A stretch of 64,000 bases of DNA, taken from NCBI GenBank assembly GCA_034766995.1, contig CM068317.1, positions 23,883,501 to 23,947,500 on the forward strand, read 5' to 3'. Positions 35,656-46,661 of the stretch are shown here, piece by piece. The first letter of the stretch is position 1; every line of letters starts with the position of its first letter. Made by a program: the position numbers and the translations under genes. The notes under the pieces were generated by a model that made no database searches, was not told where the DNA came from, and saw only the letters and a program-made list of their open reading frames with translations. This DNA is from Acanthacorydalis orientalis (Eukaryota; Arthropoda; Insecta; Megaloptera; Corydalidae).

Positions 35656-36192
35656 TTAGGTCGGTACGAAAATAATTGCGGTTTTTGTTTTTTGAATTTT
35701 AACTAATTTTTTTCAATGAAAGTGCCATTTCATCATGTTCATGTTAATATCATTTTAAAGTACATTTTTCGGTCTGTATTTCAGTAATATCGGCTTTCGT
35801 TTTATTATTAATTTTGTTTCAAATTGGACTATTTAATTAAGGATGGAAAAGAAAACGGGTGGATGTATTCAAAAAGGATTGTGAAGCAGCAGAAACTGCG
35901 CTTGTAAACTAAACTATGCTTTTGATGTGGGTACTGTTAACGAATGTACGGTCCAATGGTGGTTTCAAAAATTTCGTGTTCGGGACAAGTCTTGAAGATC
36001 GAGGTGGAAAAAGGCCTTCTTCAGTTCATAATGAACAACTGAGGACATTAGTTGAATCAGAACCACCCACAACAATTCGAGAGCTTGCAAAAAAGTTAGG
36101 TGTTAGTCATCAAACAGTTATAGACCAGTTAAATTACGAAATATATATGAATTTGGAGGTCATAAACCGCAAATATTTTTCTAGCAACCTAA
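35656..36192 (+). mobile_element. Mariner deletion derivative (TTAGGTTGGT family) with intact HTH stretch
   Basis: TTAGGTCGGTACGAAAATAA to TTTTTCTAGCAACCTAA, then TA. The + strand 35960-36125 keeps an open helix-turn-helix segment: GGKRPSSVHNEQLRTLVESE, PPTTIRELAKKLGVS, HQTVIDQL, the mariner DNA-binding region. The frame then jumps straight to the 3' terminal sequence; the catalytic domain has been deleted. Confidence 0.82.
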
Positions 36193-36244
36193 TAAAATCA
36201 AAATTTAAGAATGAGAGTTTATAAAATATTTTTTTTAAAAAAAA

Positions 36245-36445
36245 TATTGGTTTTTATCCTTACGATTAGGTCGATACATTGTCATGATGGCCTTCGTCCT
36301 TTTTAATCACTCGGGTTTCGGTTTGCTACGACCAGTATCGGCACGTATGCCATCTTTAACTAAAGTTTAGATGACTTATCTAAAATATATCTAAAGACGA
36401 GGAACATCTAACTGAAAATCTAAGATTATCAGGATAACTTAAAAA
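36245..36445. repeat. Foldback repeat family F, copy 3
   Basis: Reads TATCCTTACGATTAGGTCGA, CATTGTCATGATGGCCTTCG, GGCACGTATGCCATCTTTAA and GGAACATCTAACTGAAAATC, in the order of copies 1 and 2, with a weaker stem. Confidence 0.5.
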
Positions 36446-36552
36446 ATATTAAAAAATATAGATCTGTTAATTAAAAGATATTCTTAATAGGAATTAAATT
36501 ATAATTTTTATAAATTTTGAAATCATCTAAATAAATAGAAAAAATGTATGAA

Positions 36553-36755
36553 TAACATTTTTAATCAGAAAAATATTTGTGGTTTGTGGGGCGAGAAAAT
36601 TTCATTTAGGAAAATCATATTTTATTGAAAATTAAATATCAAACATTTTTTAAAATAACGTGTTATCTACAGCTGCCTGTAATTGCAATTATTCCAAATT
36701 ATAAATATTTGTAAACTTATAAACAATATTTATCTATCACTCTTTCTCTCTCTCT

Positions 36756-36791
<36 letters not shown>

Positions 36792-36902
36792 CGATATTGA
36801 GCAAATGTATTCGATATGAGCAAAGCAAGAGGGGGCAGTCTCCGGGGGTTGGTGAGCGTAGCGAGTGGGGGACAGAGCCTCCTGGTAATTTAAAACGGAA
36901 TA
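36553..36902 (+). repeat. Left arm of inverted GC-cored repeat
   Basis: AACATTTTTAATCAGAAAAA through ATAACGTGTTATCTACAGC, a (CT)n(TA)n tract (36741-36790), and the GC core AAGCAAGAGGGGGCAGTCTC / GGGTTGGTGAGCGTAGCGAG to CCTGGTAATTTAAAACG. Found again inverted at 38365-38700 and, for the core, directly at 36940-37100. Confidence 0.85.
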
Positions 36903-36939
36903 AATCACACATCACGAAACAATAAACAATATCTATCTA

Positions 36940-36943
36940 CCAA

Positions 36944-37027
<84 letters not shown>

Positions 37028-37100
37028 TATATTGAGCGAGTGTATTCCATATGAGCAAAGCAAGAGGGGGCGGAGCCCTCGAGGGTCGGTGAGCATAAAG
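36940..37100 (+). repeat. Second direct copy of the GC-cored repeat
   Basis: (CT)n(TA)n tract 36949-37022, then AAACTATATTGAGCGAGTG, TATGAGCAAAGCAAGAGGGG and GGGTCGGTGAGCATAAAG: tandem partial duplication of the unit to its left. Confidence 0.8.
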
Positions 37101-38029
37101 ATTACTTCGTAATGAAATACATATGTCTTTTTAAATTTATTTATTATTAACTGTTTATACATATTTTAACAGAAAAATATTGAACTATTTATATTCTGAT
37201 ATAAATTTGAAATATTTTTAAAGAAATACAAAAAAATATTTTATTTATAAAAAGTGAATTGATAAAAACATTTGTTTTATATTGTGATAAAACTTTACAA
37301 GAACGAAAACATCATTCCTAATATAAACTTCATGTAAAAATCCAAACATGTCCAGTGATTAGATATCGAGTTCACAATTTTGGATTCTGTTATAAAATAA
37401 AGAAGACATCTTATATGTTTCTAATATAAAATACATATATATTTTTTTCAGAACACCATATATACACACATATAGGTGTAGACGTACAATTTTCTGGATA
37501 TATAGATTCCGTTCCGTTGTTTCTAATGTCGGATCATTAAAAAGAATTTCTATTCAACGAACGTACCACTATGTTAATTAATAATGTGGAAGCACAACAT
37601 GCTGTGAAATAATTAATTCACTTTACGTGACAATATATTTCGATATTTAAACATATGGTTTCGTTTCGGTTTGTGTGTGTGTGTAGATTTCTTCTACGAG
37701 TCGTTATGAGTTCAAGCACCTTTTTTTTCTTGTTCCGAATACATCTCTATACTGATTTTTTTTTAGAACAGATTCATCGATATCAAGATTTGTAGAACTA
37801 TTCGGATGTAGGGATTCGGTCGCATGTGAAAAAAAAACAGTTTTCGAATGATGAGGTTGCCTGTTAGGTTCGTGGAATTGTAATATTTTTGTTCTTGTCT
37901 TATAAATTGGTAGTAAATTAATATTTATAAATATTAAATGATTTATAAATAAAAATTATCAACTCATATTACATTTTATTATAATTATATTGTTTTGGTG
38001 CTTTGATCTACATTCACAAATTAATTTTT
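37101..38029. other. Sequence inside the inverted repeat, no gene seen
   Basis: AT-rich; 37480-37700 is less so, with a short GT run near 37673-37685. No frame with a motif. Confidence 0.3.
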
Positions 38030-38255
38030 ACTCCCTGAAAACTTTGATTATTGATCAGTCTAGTTATTGCTTATGTGTGTTTGGTCAGGAATCCCAATTT
38101 TTATGTATTTTAGCGTTTTGAGGATCACTGTATCAATATAGAAATGGAAATATGCAATGGACAGAAGCATCAATAAACAATTTTTGAACGTTTTGATCAA
38201 AAATTTTTATGCGATTTGTGGAAAGTGAAAATTCATTTGTGAAAATCGAATTTTA
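38030..38255. repeat. Family R repeat, decayed full palindrome
   Basis: TTGATTATTGATCAGTCTAG, TTGCTTATGTGTGTTTGG, TATTTTAGCGTTTTGAGGAT and then TATAGAAATGGAAATATGC, AATAAACAATTTTTGAACG and GATTTGTGGAAAGTGAAAA. Confidence 0.6.
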
Positions 38256-38364
38256 TTTAAAAGAATTAAATAAGTTTTACTTTTCACATTTACTAAATAA
38301 TATACGAATAAATCCAAGTGAATTGAATTTAAAAAATTATTTAGTATTTAGCGCTTGTTTCGTT

Positions 38365-38700
38365 TTAAATTACCAGGAGGCTCAGTCCCCTACTCGCTAC
38401 GTTCACCGACCCCCGGAGACTGCGCCCCCTCTTGCTTTACTCATATCGAATACACTTAATATAGTTTTGTGTATATATATATATATATATATATATAGAA
38501 AGAGAAAGAGATATTGATAGATAAATATTGTTTATAAGTCTACAAATATTTATAATTTCAAATAATTGCAATTACAGGTGGTTGTAGATAACACGTTATT
38601 TTAAAAAATGTTTGATAGTTAATTTTCAATAAAATATGATTTTTCTAAATGAAATTTTCTCGCCTCAAAAATCATAAATATTTTTCTGATTAAAAATGTT
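38365..38700 (-). repeat. Right arm of inverted GC-cored repeat
   Basis: Reverse complement of 36553-36902 with about 90% identity: CGTTTTAAATTACCAGGAGG, GACCCCCGGAGACTGCGCCC, (TA)n plus AGAAAGAGAAAGAG, then ATAACACGTTATTTTAAAAA. Confidence 0.85.
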
Positions 38701-38900
38701 TAATAATTTATTTCTAATCATTCTTGATTATTAATTATGTATTTCGATATAGATACCAGCATCTTCAGAGCGATAAGGTATAGCCATTGAAATTGGAATA
38801 AGCAATGATTAAAAATCATTTATGGAACATTTTGATCAGAGTATTTTTTGCCGTTTGTGGAATGAGAGAATAAATCATTCGTGAAAGAGATTATAATCAC
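38690..38900. repeat. Family R repeat, full palindrome
   Basis: TCTTGATTATTAATTATG, ATTTCGATATAGATACCAGC, TTCAGAGCGATAAGGTATAG, then AATTGGAATAAGCAATGATT and ATTTATGGAACATTTTGATC. It overlaps the outer end of the inverted-repeat arm. Confidence 0.6.
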
Positions 38901-39192
38901 AATGACAGAATTTTATTATGATTATTTTTGATAATAAACAATATATATTTGTGCTTAAACAAAAAACTGATCTTCTCTGAAAGTTTCTAGATTATAATTT
39001 GTTACGTTTTTTTATTATTAGTGAATTTACGTTCTTAACAAGTTAAGAGTCGAAATTTTCAATTTTCAAAGTTTCCAATTTCTTTTATCATATAGAAAAA
39101 TGAAAAAATTAAAAATGATTCTTAAAAAATATGAATAGTAATTAAAATTTTACAATTTAACATCAAAGTAAAGGACAAATTACTTAAAATTA
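38901..39192. other. AT-rich sequence, no gene seen
   Basis: Nothing recognised. Confidence 0.3.
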
Positions 39193-39756
39193 TCGGGTTG
39201 ATAGAAAAATAATTGCGGTTTATGCACTCGTTTGTTAAGATTTTTTGATTTTCCTAGCTGTTTTAAGTGGCTCAGAACTATTGGATGAAATCCCTAACTT
39301 TTGTGCAAGCTCTCGAATTCTTGTGAGTGGTTCTGATTCAACTAACGTCTTCAGTTTGTCATTATAAAATGAAAAAAGACACCCGCGACCTTCTTTATCT
39401 TCAAGGCTCTCGTCTCTAACAAGAAATTTTTGGAAAGCACTATTACACCACACATTCCTTAACAATGCTCACACTAAAAGCATCGTTTAGTTTACGAACA
39501 GTTTCTGTTGCTTTATCACCCGTTTTGAACTTATACAAAAATTGCTCTTATTTGCTTCTTATCCATCTTTAATTCAATATTCTAATTTAAAACAAAATTA
39601 ATAATAAAACCAAAGTCGATGTTACCCAAGTATGGACCAAAACATGGACTTTAAAATGATATTAACATGAATACTATGAAATGACGCTTTTTCTACAAAA
39701 AGAAGTTATATTAGAATTCAGAAAACAAAACCGTAATTATGTTCCTATCAACCTAA
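39193..39756 (-). mobile_element. Mariner deletion derivative (TTAGGTTGGT family)
   Basis: Left TCGGGTTGATAGAAAAATAA, right ATGTTCCTATCAACCTAA, then TA. The minus strand 39465-39235 reads FQKFLVRDESLEDKEGRG, KLKTLVESEPLTRIRELAQ and KLGISSNSSEPLKTARK, the N-terminal HTH region joined to the 3' end. The catalytic domain is absent. Confidence 0.82.
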
Positions 39757-40060
39757 TAATTTACTAATAAATCACCTTTTGTATAACACTGAACTAATAA
39801 ATCTACTAAAAAAATAATACATACTAAAGATAATTATGTTAAGAAAAAAACTACGTTTTATGTTTTTTCAATACATTATTATTTAGATAATAACATCCTC
39901 CAGTCAATAAAGTTATATGTTTTCATCTATAGATGTAAAACGATGTCCTTAATTATTCATATTCAATTTATTATTAAAAAAAAATCAAAAATCATTTATT
40001 ACTTAAAAAAAAACTTTTTTATATAACAATTCCATATTCTACATTGAAATGGATCTACAA
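39757..40060. repeat. Block duplicated from/with 17470-17745
   Basis: TAATTTACTAATAAATCACC ... TCCTCCAGTCAATAAAGTTA ... TAACAATTCCATATTCTA follows the mariner in the same order and orientation as at 17.5 kb. One copy has a small A-rich insertion. Confidence 0.75.
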
Positions 40061-40309
40061 AGTATGTCTAATAAATAAAAGCATGGCCTAGAAAAATATG
40101 AATATCAAAGCTGAATCAACAAGGAAAATACAATGTGTGTAATATTAATATTCTATAGCTCAATTAAAGCAAATGTAGGTAATGGAGATGAGCTTCTAAT
40201 ATGAAACCAGTTACATTGGAAGCTACGATGTTAATTCTTTGCCTATTATAAATACAATATTGTTACAATAGTAGTTGTAGTAAAATTCACTTTCATAAAT
40301 TAATTTTTC
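40061..40309. other. AT-rich sequence, no gene seen
   Basis: Nothing recognised. Confidence 0.3.
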
Positions 40310-40575
40310 TCTTATCCCATGAACCACAGTTATTTTTGATAAAAAATGTTCAATAATAAATGCTTATTGATCATTTTTAATTATTGGTTATGCGTATTTC
40401 GATGTCGATGCTATCACCAACACCAATGATAAAGTACAGAAAAATCTAAATCTATAATCATGTTTTTATATGCATAAGCAAAAATTAAAAAAGTAATCAT
40501 TTATTGAACATTTTTGATCAGAATTTTTTTAGTAATTTGGGGTGATGAAAGAAATTTTCATTTATGAAAACCAGA
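40310..40575. repeat. Family R repeat, full-length palindrome
   Basis: TTTTTGATAAAAAATGTTCA, GGTTATGCGTATTTCGATG and GATGCTATCACC, a centre near 40425, then ATGCATAAGCAAAAATTAAA, TATTGAACATTTTTGATCAG and GAAATTTTCATTTATGAAAA. Best-preserved outer arms in the window. Confidence 0.7.
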
Positions 40576-41084
40576 GATGTATTAATGCTATTTGTGATCA
40601 TTGTCTCTTTCTAATTTATAAACAAAAAATGTCCAAATTTATTTGTTTTTAGAACTTTCTTTGGAACTTCTCATAATAACTGCAGTTTTCTTACTATTCT
40701 CTTTTCAGGTAGAAAACATTTTTTTTTAATTTCTTGTAGTGTTTTAATATACTGTTCTTTTTTAATTTACTTTCTATGTCATTTTCACTCATTTCTAAAT
40801 TATGAAGTGATTCCAAAAACAAATATTTTATTGTTTAAGACACGTAATCGAAATCACATGTAATTTTTTTATTGTGTAGTACATTTAATTTTATTTGCAC
40901 ATGTGAGTAAACCATTATACTTCTCTCCAGGGATTGCAACAAATTTACCACTAAATGTTTGGCGCGACTCGAAACATGATATGACAACATTTACTAAGTG
41001 ATCTTGTAGCCGTGCGGTAATATTTATTTTATTTTAAAGAGTACATCGTTAAGTGATTTGATTGTATATTGAGCCAATCGTATA
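40576..41084. other. AT-rich sequence, no gene seen
   Basis: Nothing recognised; 40920-41010 slightly GC-richer. Confidence 0.3.
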
Positions 41085-41109
41085 CACACACACAGAAACA
41101 TATATATAT

Positions 41110-41176
<67 letters not shown>

Positions 41177-41212
41177 ATTTGTGTACATTTTTCAAGACGC
41201 CACACGTTTGTG

Positions 41213-41269
<57 letters not shown>
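41085..41269. repeat. Two (TA)n arrays
   Basis: 41097-41176 and 41217-41269, separated by unique bases TTTGTGTACATTTTTCAAGA and onward. Confidence 0.95.
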
Positions 41270-41271
<2 letters not shown>

Positions 41272-41899
41272 TATAATGAATCTGTGATGTGTGTATGTTT
41301 GAAAGTCTATAGATATGTTTCCGTTAGTTTTCTATGAATAGAAAAAAAATTAAGAAATCCGCAAAATCATGGCATTAGAAATGAAATAGATATTTTTTAT
41401 GAATAGTTTTTCAGAGCAAAGATTATCAGTTAAAAAATATTTAAACGACCGATAGAAGAGATGTCGGACGGATGAGACGTCAGGCGATGATGATTATGAT
41501 AATAACAAGACTGAATTAGGCAGGTGTTGCTCGCGATGTGATCTTTTCAAGTTGCGCTGAAATTTGTGCGCTTGTCAAACAAACACGACAGGTGTGCATT
41601 TGGATTACTCGGAACATCTTACCTACTCACACAAGCATACACATACACATATATATATACACACATGTGTGTGTGTGTATATATATACATAAACATTATT
41701 AATATGTGTATCTTGTGTTAGTAAAGGAATGTAATTCATTGAAGGATGAATGTTTATTAGTAATTTATTAGAAATTTGTAAATGAATTGTGTTATTGTCT
41801 AATAACACTATTTCAATAACACTTATGTATATATACATACACACACATGCATATATATATATATATATATACACTGATAACTTCACTCCTGATTGTTGC
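41270..41899. other. Unique sequence with dinucleotide arrays
   Basis: 41450-41620 is less AT-rich, no gene. (CA)/(TA)/(GT) arrays at 41636-41690 and 41826-41872. Confidence 0.35.
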
Positions 41900-42115
41900 T
41901 TATACTCACCTCACCACAGCATTTTTAATGTGACATCATCATATTCAGGGTGCAGTACAACAGATTTTTTTTTGGCACTCTAAAAATGATGACATTGCCA
42001 TCTAAACGCGCATAAATAACAATCAAAAATTATAAATAATTTTTATTAGAAATTTTGGATCAGTAAAAAAATGTGGTTTGTAAACTTAATTCATTTTAAA
42101 GTCAACTTTTTCACA
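41900..42115. repeat. Family R repeat
   Basis: GATTGTTGCTTATACTCACC, GTGACATCATCATATTCAGG, GGCACTCTAAAAATGATGAC, ACATTGCCATCTAAACGCGC and TTTTTATTAGAAATTTTGG: both arms recognisable. Confidence 0.65.
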
Positions 42116-42140
42116 GTATCAGAACTGATTGTGAGCTATA

Positions 42141-43366
42141 ATGAGTCGTTTAATGACTTTGGTAAATTTCTATAATATGGCACCACCATTCATTTGGTAA
42201 CGTCACGGCTATGAAGTGTCATTTTCCAAACTAGCATAGGCGAAATTTTAATCAGAAGAGATGGAAAAAAACGAGTTCCGTGCAGTGATAAAACATTTTT
42301 ATTTGAAAAAGTGGACGTCCGCCCAGAACAAAAAGCGGAATCGGATGCACCGGCGTTGATGACTGTTTATTTCTGGATAAATGAGTTTAAACGTGGCCGT
42401 ACATGTACTGAAGATGAAGCGCACTCTGGACGCCCAGTTGAGATCACCACGCCGGATATCGTTGAAAATAGATTTTTTGCGGTAATTGCTACATTGTCGC
42501 AAAAATGGAAAAAAACGATCAGGCTTTTTGCGTCGATTTGTCACTATGTACGAAACATGAATCCACCACTACAAGTTGGTTGGTTATTGGGATTTTAAGG
42601 CGCTTCGGCAGCTAAGATCATTAGCACTCGAATTATAATTAAAAAATATACCCCGTTTGGGCACATGTATTCGAATCACACTTTAATTCGAAATGCTAAA
42701 GTATGAGTGCCAGACGCTTAAAAGTATTCCATTAAAATAATATATCTCTCAACGAGAGATAAGAAAACAGATATGAAGGAACTGGACTGGTTTCACCACT
42801 ACACACCAGAGTCAAAGCAGCAGTCAAAGAAGTGGACAAAGACTGGTGAAAGTGCGCCGAGGAAAGAGAAGATCATTTTGACTGCTGAGAAGGTGATAGC
42901 CACTGTTTTTTCATCCTAAATCATCCTAATCGACTACTTAACGAAGGGAAAACGATAACAGGAGCCTGTTATGCAACATTATCGGATCGTTAGAAAGAAG
43001 ATCTGAAATAAAAACGGCCAAGATTGACGCACAAAAGAGTACTATTTCACCAAGATAATGCACCGTCCCACAAATCGACAGTGGCAACTTGGATGAATTA
43101 GGATTCGAATTGATTCCTCATGCACTCTATTCTCTGGGCTTGCCCCGTGCGACTTCTTCCTTTTTCTAAACTTAAAAGTTTGGCTCGGTGGAAAGAAATT
43201 CTCTTCGAATGAGGATGTCATCACCACCGTCAATGCGTATTTTGTAGACTCACTGGACTAAGTGTACAGCCCTTAGTAAAGATTATGTTGAGAAATAAAA
43301 TAGTTTTTTTTTCCAAAAAAACGGTGTTTAACTTTCTTTTTTACCATACTTATCAACTGGCTCAGG
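42141..43366 (+). mobile_element. Mariner (GGGTCGTTTGATAA family), copy 2, near full length
   Basis: Starts ATGAGTCGTTTAATGACTTT and ends ACTTATCAACTGGCTCAGG, with TA on both sides. + strand: start region MEKNEFRAVIKHFYLKKW (42261-), LMTVYFWINEFKRGRTCTED, HSGRPVEITTPDIVE; later HHYTPESKQQSKKWTKTGE, the YLTKGKTITGACYAT region, LFHQDNAPSHKST (second catalytic Asp) and the C-terminal YFVDSLD region. Stops, frameshifts and a 130-bp insertion at 42594-42724 inactivate it. Confidence 0.87.
42594..42724. mobile_element. Short interspersed element inserted in the mariner
   Basis: TTTAAGGCGCTTCGGCAGC ... CACATGTATTCGAATCACAC ... GTATGAGTGCCAGACGCTTA. It interrupts the mariner transposase. A second copy is at 43814-43944. 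Ends are loosely inverted (TTTAAGGCGC / GACGCTTAAAA). Class unknown. Confidence 0.6.
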
Positions 43367-43813
43367 TATATATCTAAAAATATGTTCAGATCGTATTTGT
43401 AACCAGCATTCATCTTGACTGAATTGTCAGAACGGAGAACGTGTTCTCCTTGAAGATGATGTGAATACACGTACACGATAAGAAATATCTAAATCCCGCA
43501 CTGCACACACAGACTGTTCCACCTGGCGACGACCTGCAGCGATGCACCTCGCACTGGTTGAGAGTACACAGGTGCATCCGTACAACCACTACAGAACTAT
43601 TATAACTTATGTGCATGTGTGCTGTGTGTTTGACTTCATAACTAGGGGCGATATTGTCAGAGTGGTGTAGATGCGATCGGACTATCCACTTTGATATCCA
43701 TTTTATTTATTTTCAATATTTATTCGGGAAAAGATTTATATTTTCTAAATGAGAAATTATGTTATGAATATTTTAATTACTTACACCGTTCCAATAATTG
43801 ATTGATTACTTAG
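43367..43813. other. Unique sequence, no gene seen
   Basis: 43480-43580 is GC-richer (CACCTGGCGACGACCTGCAG), with a near-palindrome GGAGAACGTGTTCTCC at about 43434-43449. No coding homology. Confidence 0.3.
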
Positions 43814-43944
43814 GGTTTAAGGGCGCGTCGACACCTAAAATCATTAGCGCCCGAACATGAATTCAAAATATCCCTTTTTTACACTCGCATTCGAATCACC
43901 CCATAATTCGTACGCAAGACTTATGAGTGCCAAACTCATTAACC
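43814..43944. mobile_element. Second copy of the short interspersed element at 42594
   Basis: TTTAAGGGCGCGTCGACACC, then ATCATTAGCGCCCGAAC, GCATTCGAATCACCCCATAA and TTATGAGTGCCAAACTCATT. GGGCGC and GCGCCC can pair as a stem. Confidence 0.6.
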
Positions 43945-44318
43945 TTTTTATAATACCGTTACAACATTTTTAAACGCTAGTAATATTTGCACGTTGTAAT
44001 AAATGTATAACGTTGTAAATAGACAAAGAATTGTATCGAGTAGGCGGAAATACTTTCTTATTCATTTGCTTTTGAGAATCAAGACAGCTGCTAGTTAGAA
44101 TAAATTCTATGATTAGAAAGAAGTTGTGAATTGAATTTATCAACTTGCAGATATTTTAATTTCAGAATCGGATGCCATGTTTGTATTTGTCATTTTGTAC
44201 GTGTCCTGTGATTATTTTACTAAGACTTTGCCGTAGTCTAAAATATTGTAAACGAATCAGGATGTTGTTAATTATATATTAGTGTGTTTGCTAGGAAACT
44301 GGCTAATACCTTTGTTAT
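43945..44318. other. AT-rich sequence, no gene seen
   Basis: Nothing recognised. Confidence 0.3.
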
Positions 44319-44322
44319 TTAA

Positions 44323-44482
44323 CACGTAGAATGCCGTGTGGGTCACCGGTGACCGCCGAAGCCAGGATTATTAGAAACACATAATTCGAGTAAATTTCAA
44401 TGGTTTTAGATTTTTCAATATTATCATCGTTACTACAATGGTGCGTAGAACTTAATGCAATATTGAACATATAAAAATAGTT

Positions 44483-44534
<52 letters not shown>

Positions 44535-45004
44535 TGTATGTTTAAATATTGTGCGCACATATTGCGATGTGTTTTATTAAAACACTCCAAACAAAGGGAA
44601 GGTGAACCAGTACAGTCTCCCCATTATGTCACATTCTTTTTGGTACAGTTTTTTGCCTTTGTCCTATCTAGGTTTTTGATTTTTTTTTAAATATATTTCA
44701 CAAAATAGTCACGTGGTCCTGACTTTTCCTCGATTTTTTTTTATTTCATGGCGTGCTTTTCTTAGTAGATAATGGACGATAACGGACTATTGCAAAAGAA
44801 TAAAAAATCGTGCGAAAACAAAAAAATACATTCCAGCATCGCTGGGGTCACCGGTGACCCCCAGTAAGATAGATGCATAATACATGATTACACACTTTAA
44901 CTTATCTGTTCTAAATAATATTTCAACATAAAATGTAACGTATAATAATAAATTCATGTTGGCGCCACGGAAAGTTATGTAAAATTAGCGTGGCATTCAA
45001 CGTG
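44323..45004. mobile_element. piggyBac-type MITE with perfect TTAA duplication
   Basis: TTAA (44319-44322) | CACGTAGAATGCCGTGTGG ... GCGTGGCATTCAACGTG | TTAA (45005-45008). Terminal repeats are inverted. The 14-base palindrome GGTCACCGGTGACC occurs near the left end (44341) and again at about 44849. There is no transposase, and a (TA)n array lies at 44487-44533. Confidence 0.78.
44487..44533. repeat. (TA)n microsatellite inside the MITE
   Basis: Pure TA array. Confidence 0.95.
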
Positions 45005-45008
45005 TTAA

Positions 45009-45566
45009 CAATGTTTGAGCTTTACAAGACCTCGTACAACAAAACGGATATAGGCTTGTCGTAAACGAGCATGATAATTAATAATTGTTCTGTTATTTTA
45101 TTAGTAGATTTTTTTAATATGACAATTGTGTCTGTTGATTTTATTGATAAAACTTGATTCGTTTGAAAAATAGAAAGGAAGAAAGTGTATCTAGATTAAC
45201 TGTTGTTTTAAAAACGAAAATTGAATAAGTTACTATACTGACTCATTTTTACTTTTTTTTTAACTCTTATAGAATATAAATTATTTTTATCCACTGCACA
45301 GGAGTCTATATATTCATTATTTAAATAATTTTGATTTTAAACCTCATCCAACAAACACTATGATTGATGGTGAATCCGAGCACATTGAAAAATAGAGTTA
45401 ACGGCGGCGAACGTCGACTCTTCTCCGCCGATGATCCCGACGATGATACAACGTATAAGTACCGGCGGCGATGAGAGCAGGTGTTCCAGTCTGTCAGACG
45501 AGGTGACAAAACATTCGCTCGGTCGGCACGTTTGTTACCGTCTCGCAACGCGCGCAGCACGCAAAT
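45009..45566. other. AT-rich, then GC-rich transposon-free block
   Basis: 45390-45560 is CpG-rich (GGCGGCGAACGTCGACTC, CGCAACGCGCGCAGCACGC). No open frame is persuasive; candidate regulatory sequence. Confidence 0.3.
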
Positions 45567-45570
45567 ACAC

Positions 45571-45621
<51 letters not shown>
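45567..45621. repeat. (CA)n/(TA)n microsatellite
   Basis: Compound array. Confidence 0.95.
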
Positions 45622-45622
<1 letters not shown>

Positions 45623-46622
45623 GAGGGTTTGTTAGAATTCTGGTTTATAAAATCGAAGTTTGGATCGCATGTAAATATATACTTTAAAGAGTTAGATATC
45701 ATGTCTTTAAAATTAGATTTTTATTGTATACGTATTGAAATTCAATTCTGTATTTCTTGAAGAGATTCTTAAATCTCTTAGGCAGCTATATCAGTTATTT
45801 ATTTATACAGAACCACATATTTGTTATTTGCAAGAAATATAAAGAAAAGTTTCACATCGAAGAAGTCAGGCATTAAACTATATTTTAATTTTTCTCAGCT
45901 TATTATTTGATTAATGCGCGATAAGTGATAAAATTAGTAAACCGAGAGTTCTTTAAATATGAAGCCCCATCGTTTAATGAAAAAGAACCCTCAACGAGAC
46001 ACAATTAATGGATTCGTCTCGGATCCGGGACTGAAGGAGACAGAGAAACGATACTGGAGCGAACCAGTTATGTTTATCCGTCCGTCGGGAGAGTCTGCAA
46101 GTGACTTCGTTGTTTATGACTGAATAATTCTTAATGGTTTCGTTTCGAGAATGCGATCGCCGTCGTCGACCGCCACGTCGGTCGGGCGCGTCGCAAAAAG
46201 CGCGTTATTTATCGTTTCGGAATTTCGGAACGAATGTACGTATGTACTCGGATGCCGTGTACGAATTTTTCTACGGTCTGATTATGATGACGATAATGAT
46301 AATGGGACCAGATGATATGTATCTCTCTCTGGATATGTGTCTGTATTTTTAACAACCTTCCTGCGCGTCGCTTTTTTCTACGTTACGTTGCGGTGACATG
46401 TGTAATGTAGCGAAAATGTTAAAATCGGCGTAATTAGAATGATGACATAGCGCGGATGAGGCTTTTTTTCCCCACTGTTCGTCGGTCGTTTCGGTCAGAT
46501 ATAAATGAACATATTATCATAAAATGTCGTTTATATTATGTAGAGCTCGGTGACGGAGTGGAAAGTATTTTTAAAATATGCCGAATAGTACTGTGAGGAG
46601 AATTAAGGTCTGGACGGGAGTT

Positions 46623-46623
<1 letters not shown>
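45622..46623. other. Unique sequence with GC-rich block
   Basis: 46000-46560 has CpG-rich segments (CGATCGCCGTCGTCGACCGC, GGTCGGGCGCGTCGC). A 72-codon + frame at 46134-46352 is Arg-rich and carries no motif. It may be a conserved non-coding or untranslated exon. Confidence 0.3.
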
Positions 46624-46654
<31 letters not shown>

Positions 46655-46661
46655 ATATATA
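46624..46661. repeat. (TA)n microsatellite at mariner target
   Basis: The mariner at 46662 inserted at a TA of this array. Confidence 0.9.

Noticed and set aside
43434..43449. GGAGAACGTGTTCTCC as a nuclear-receptor-like palindrome
   Set aside because: The centre is not self-complementary, the half-site spacing does not fit known response elements, and it stands alone.
46134..46352. 72-codon Arg-rich + frame
   Set aside because: No family motif, ends in low-complexity text, and the CpG-rich composition explains the Arg content; kept only as part of a possible regulatory block.
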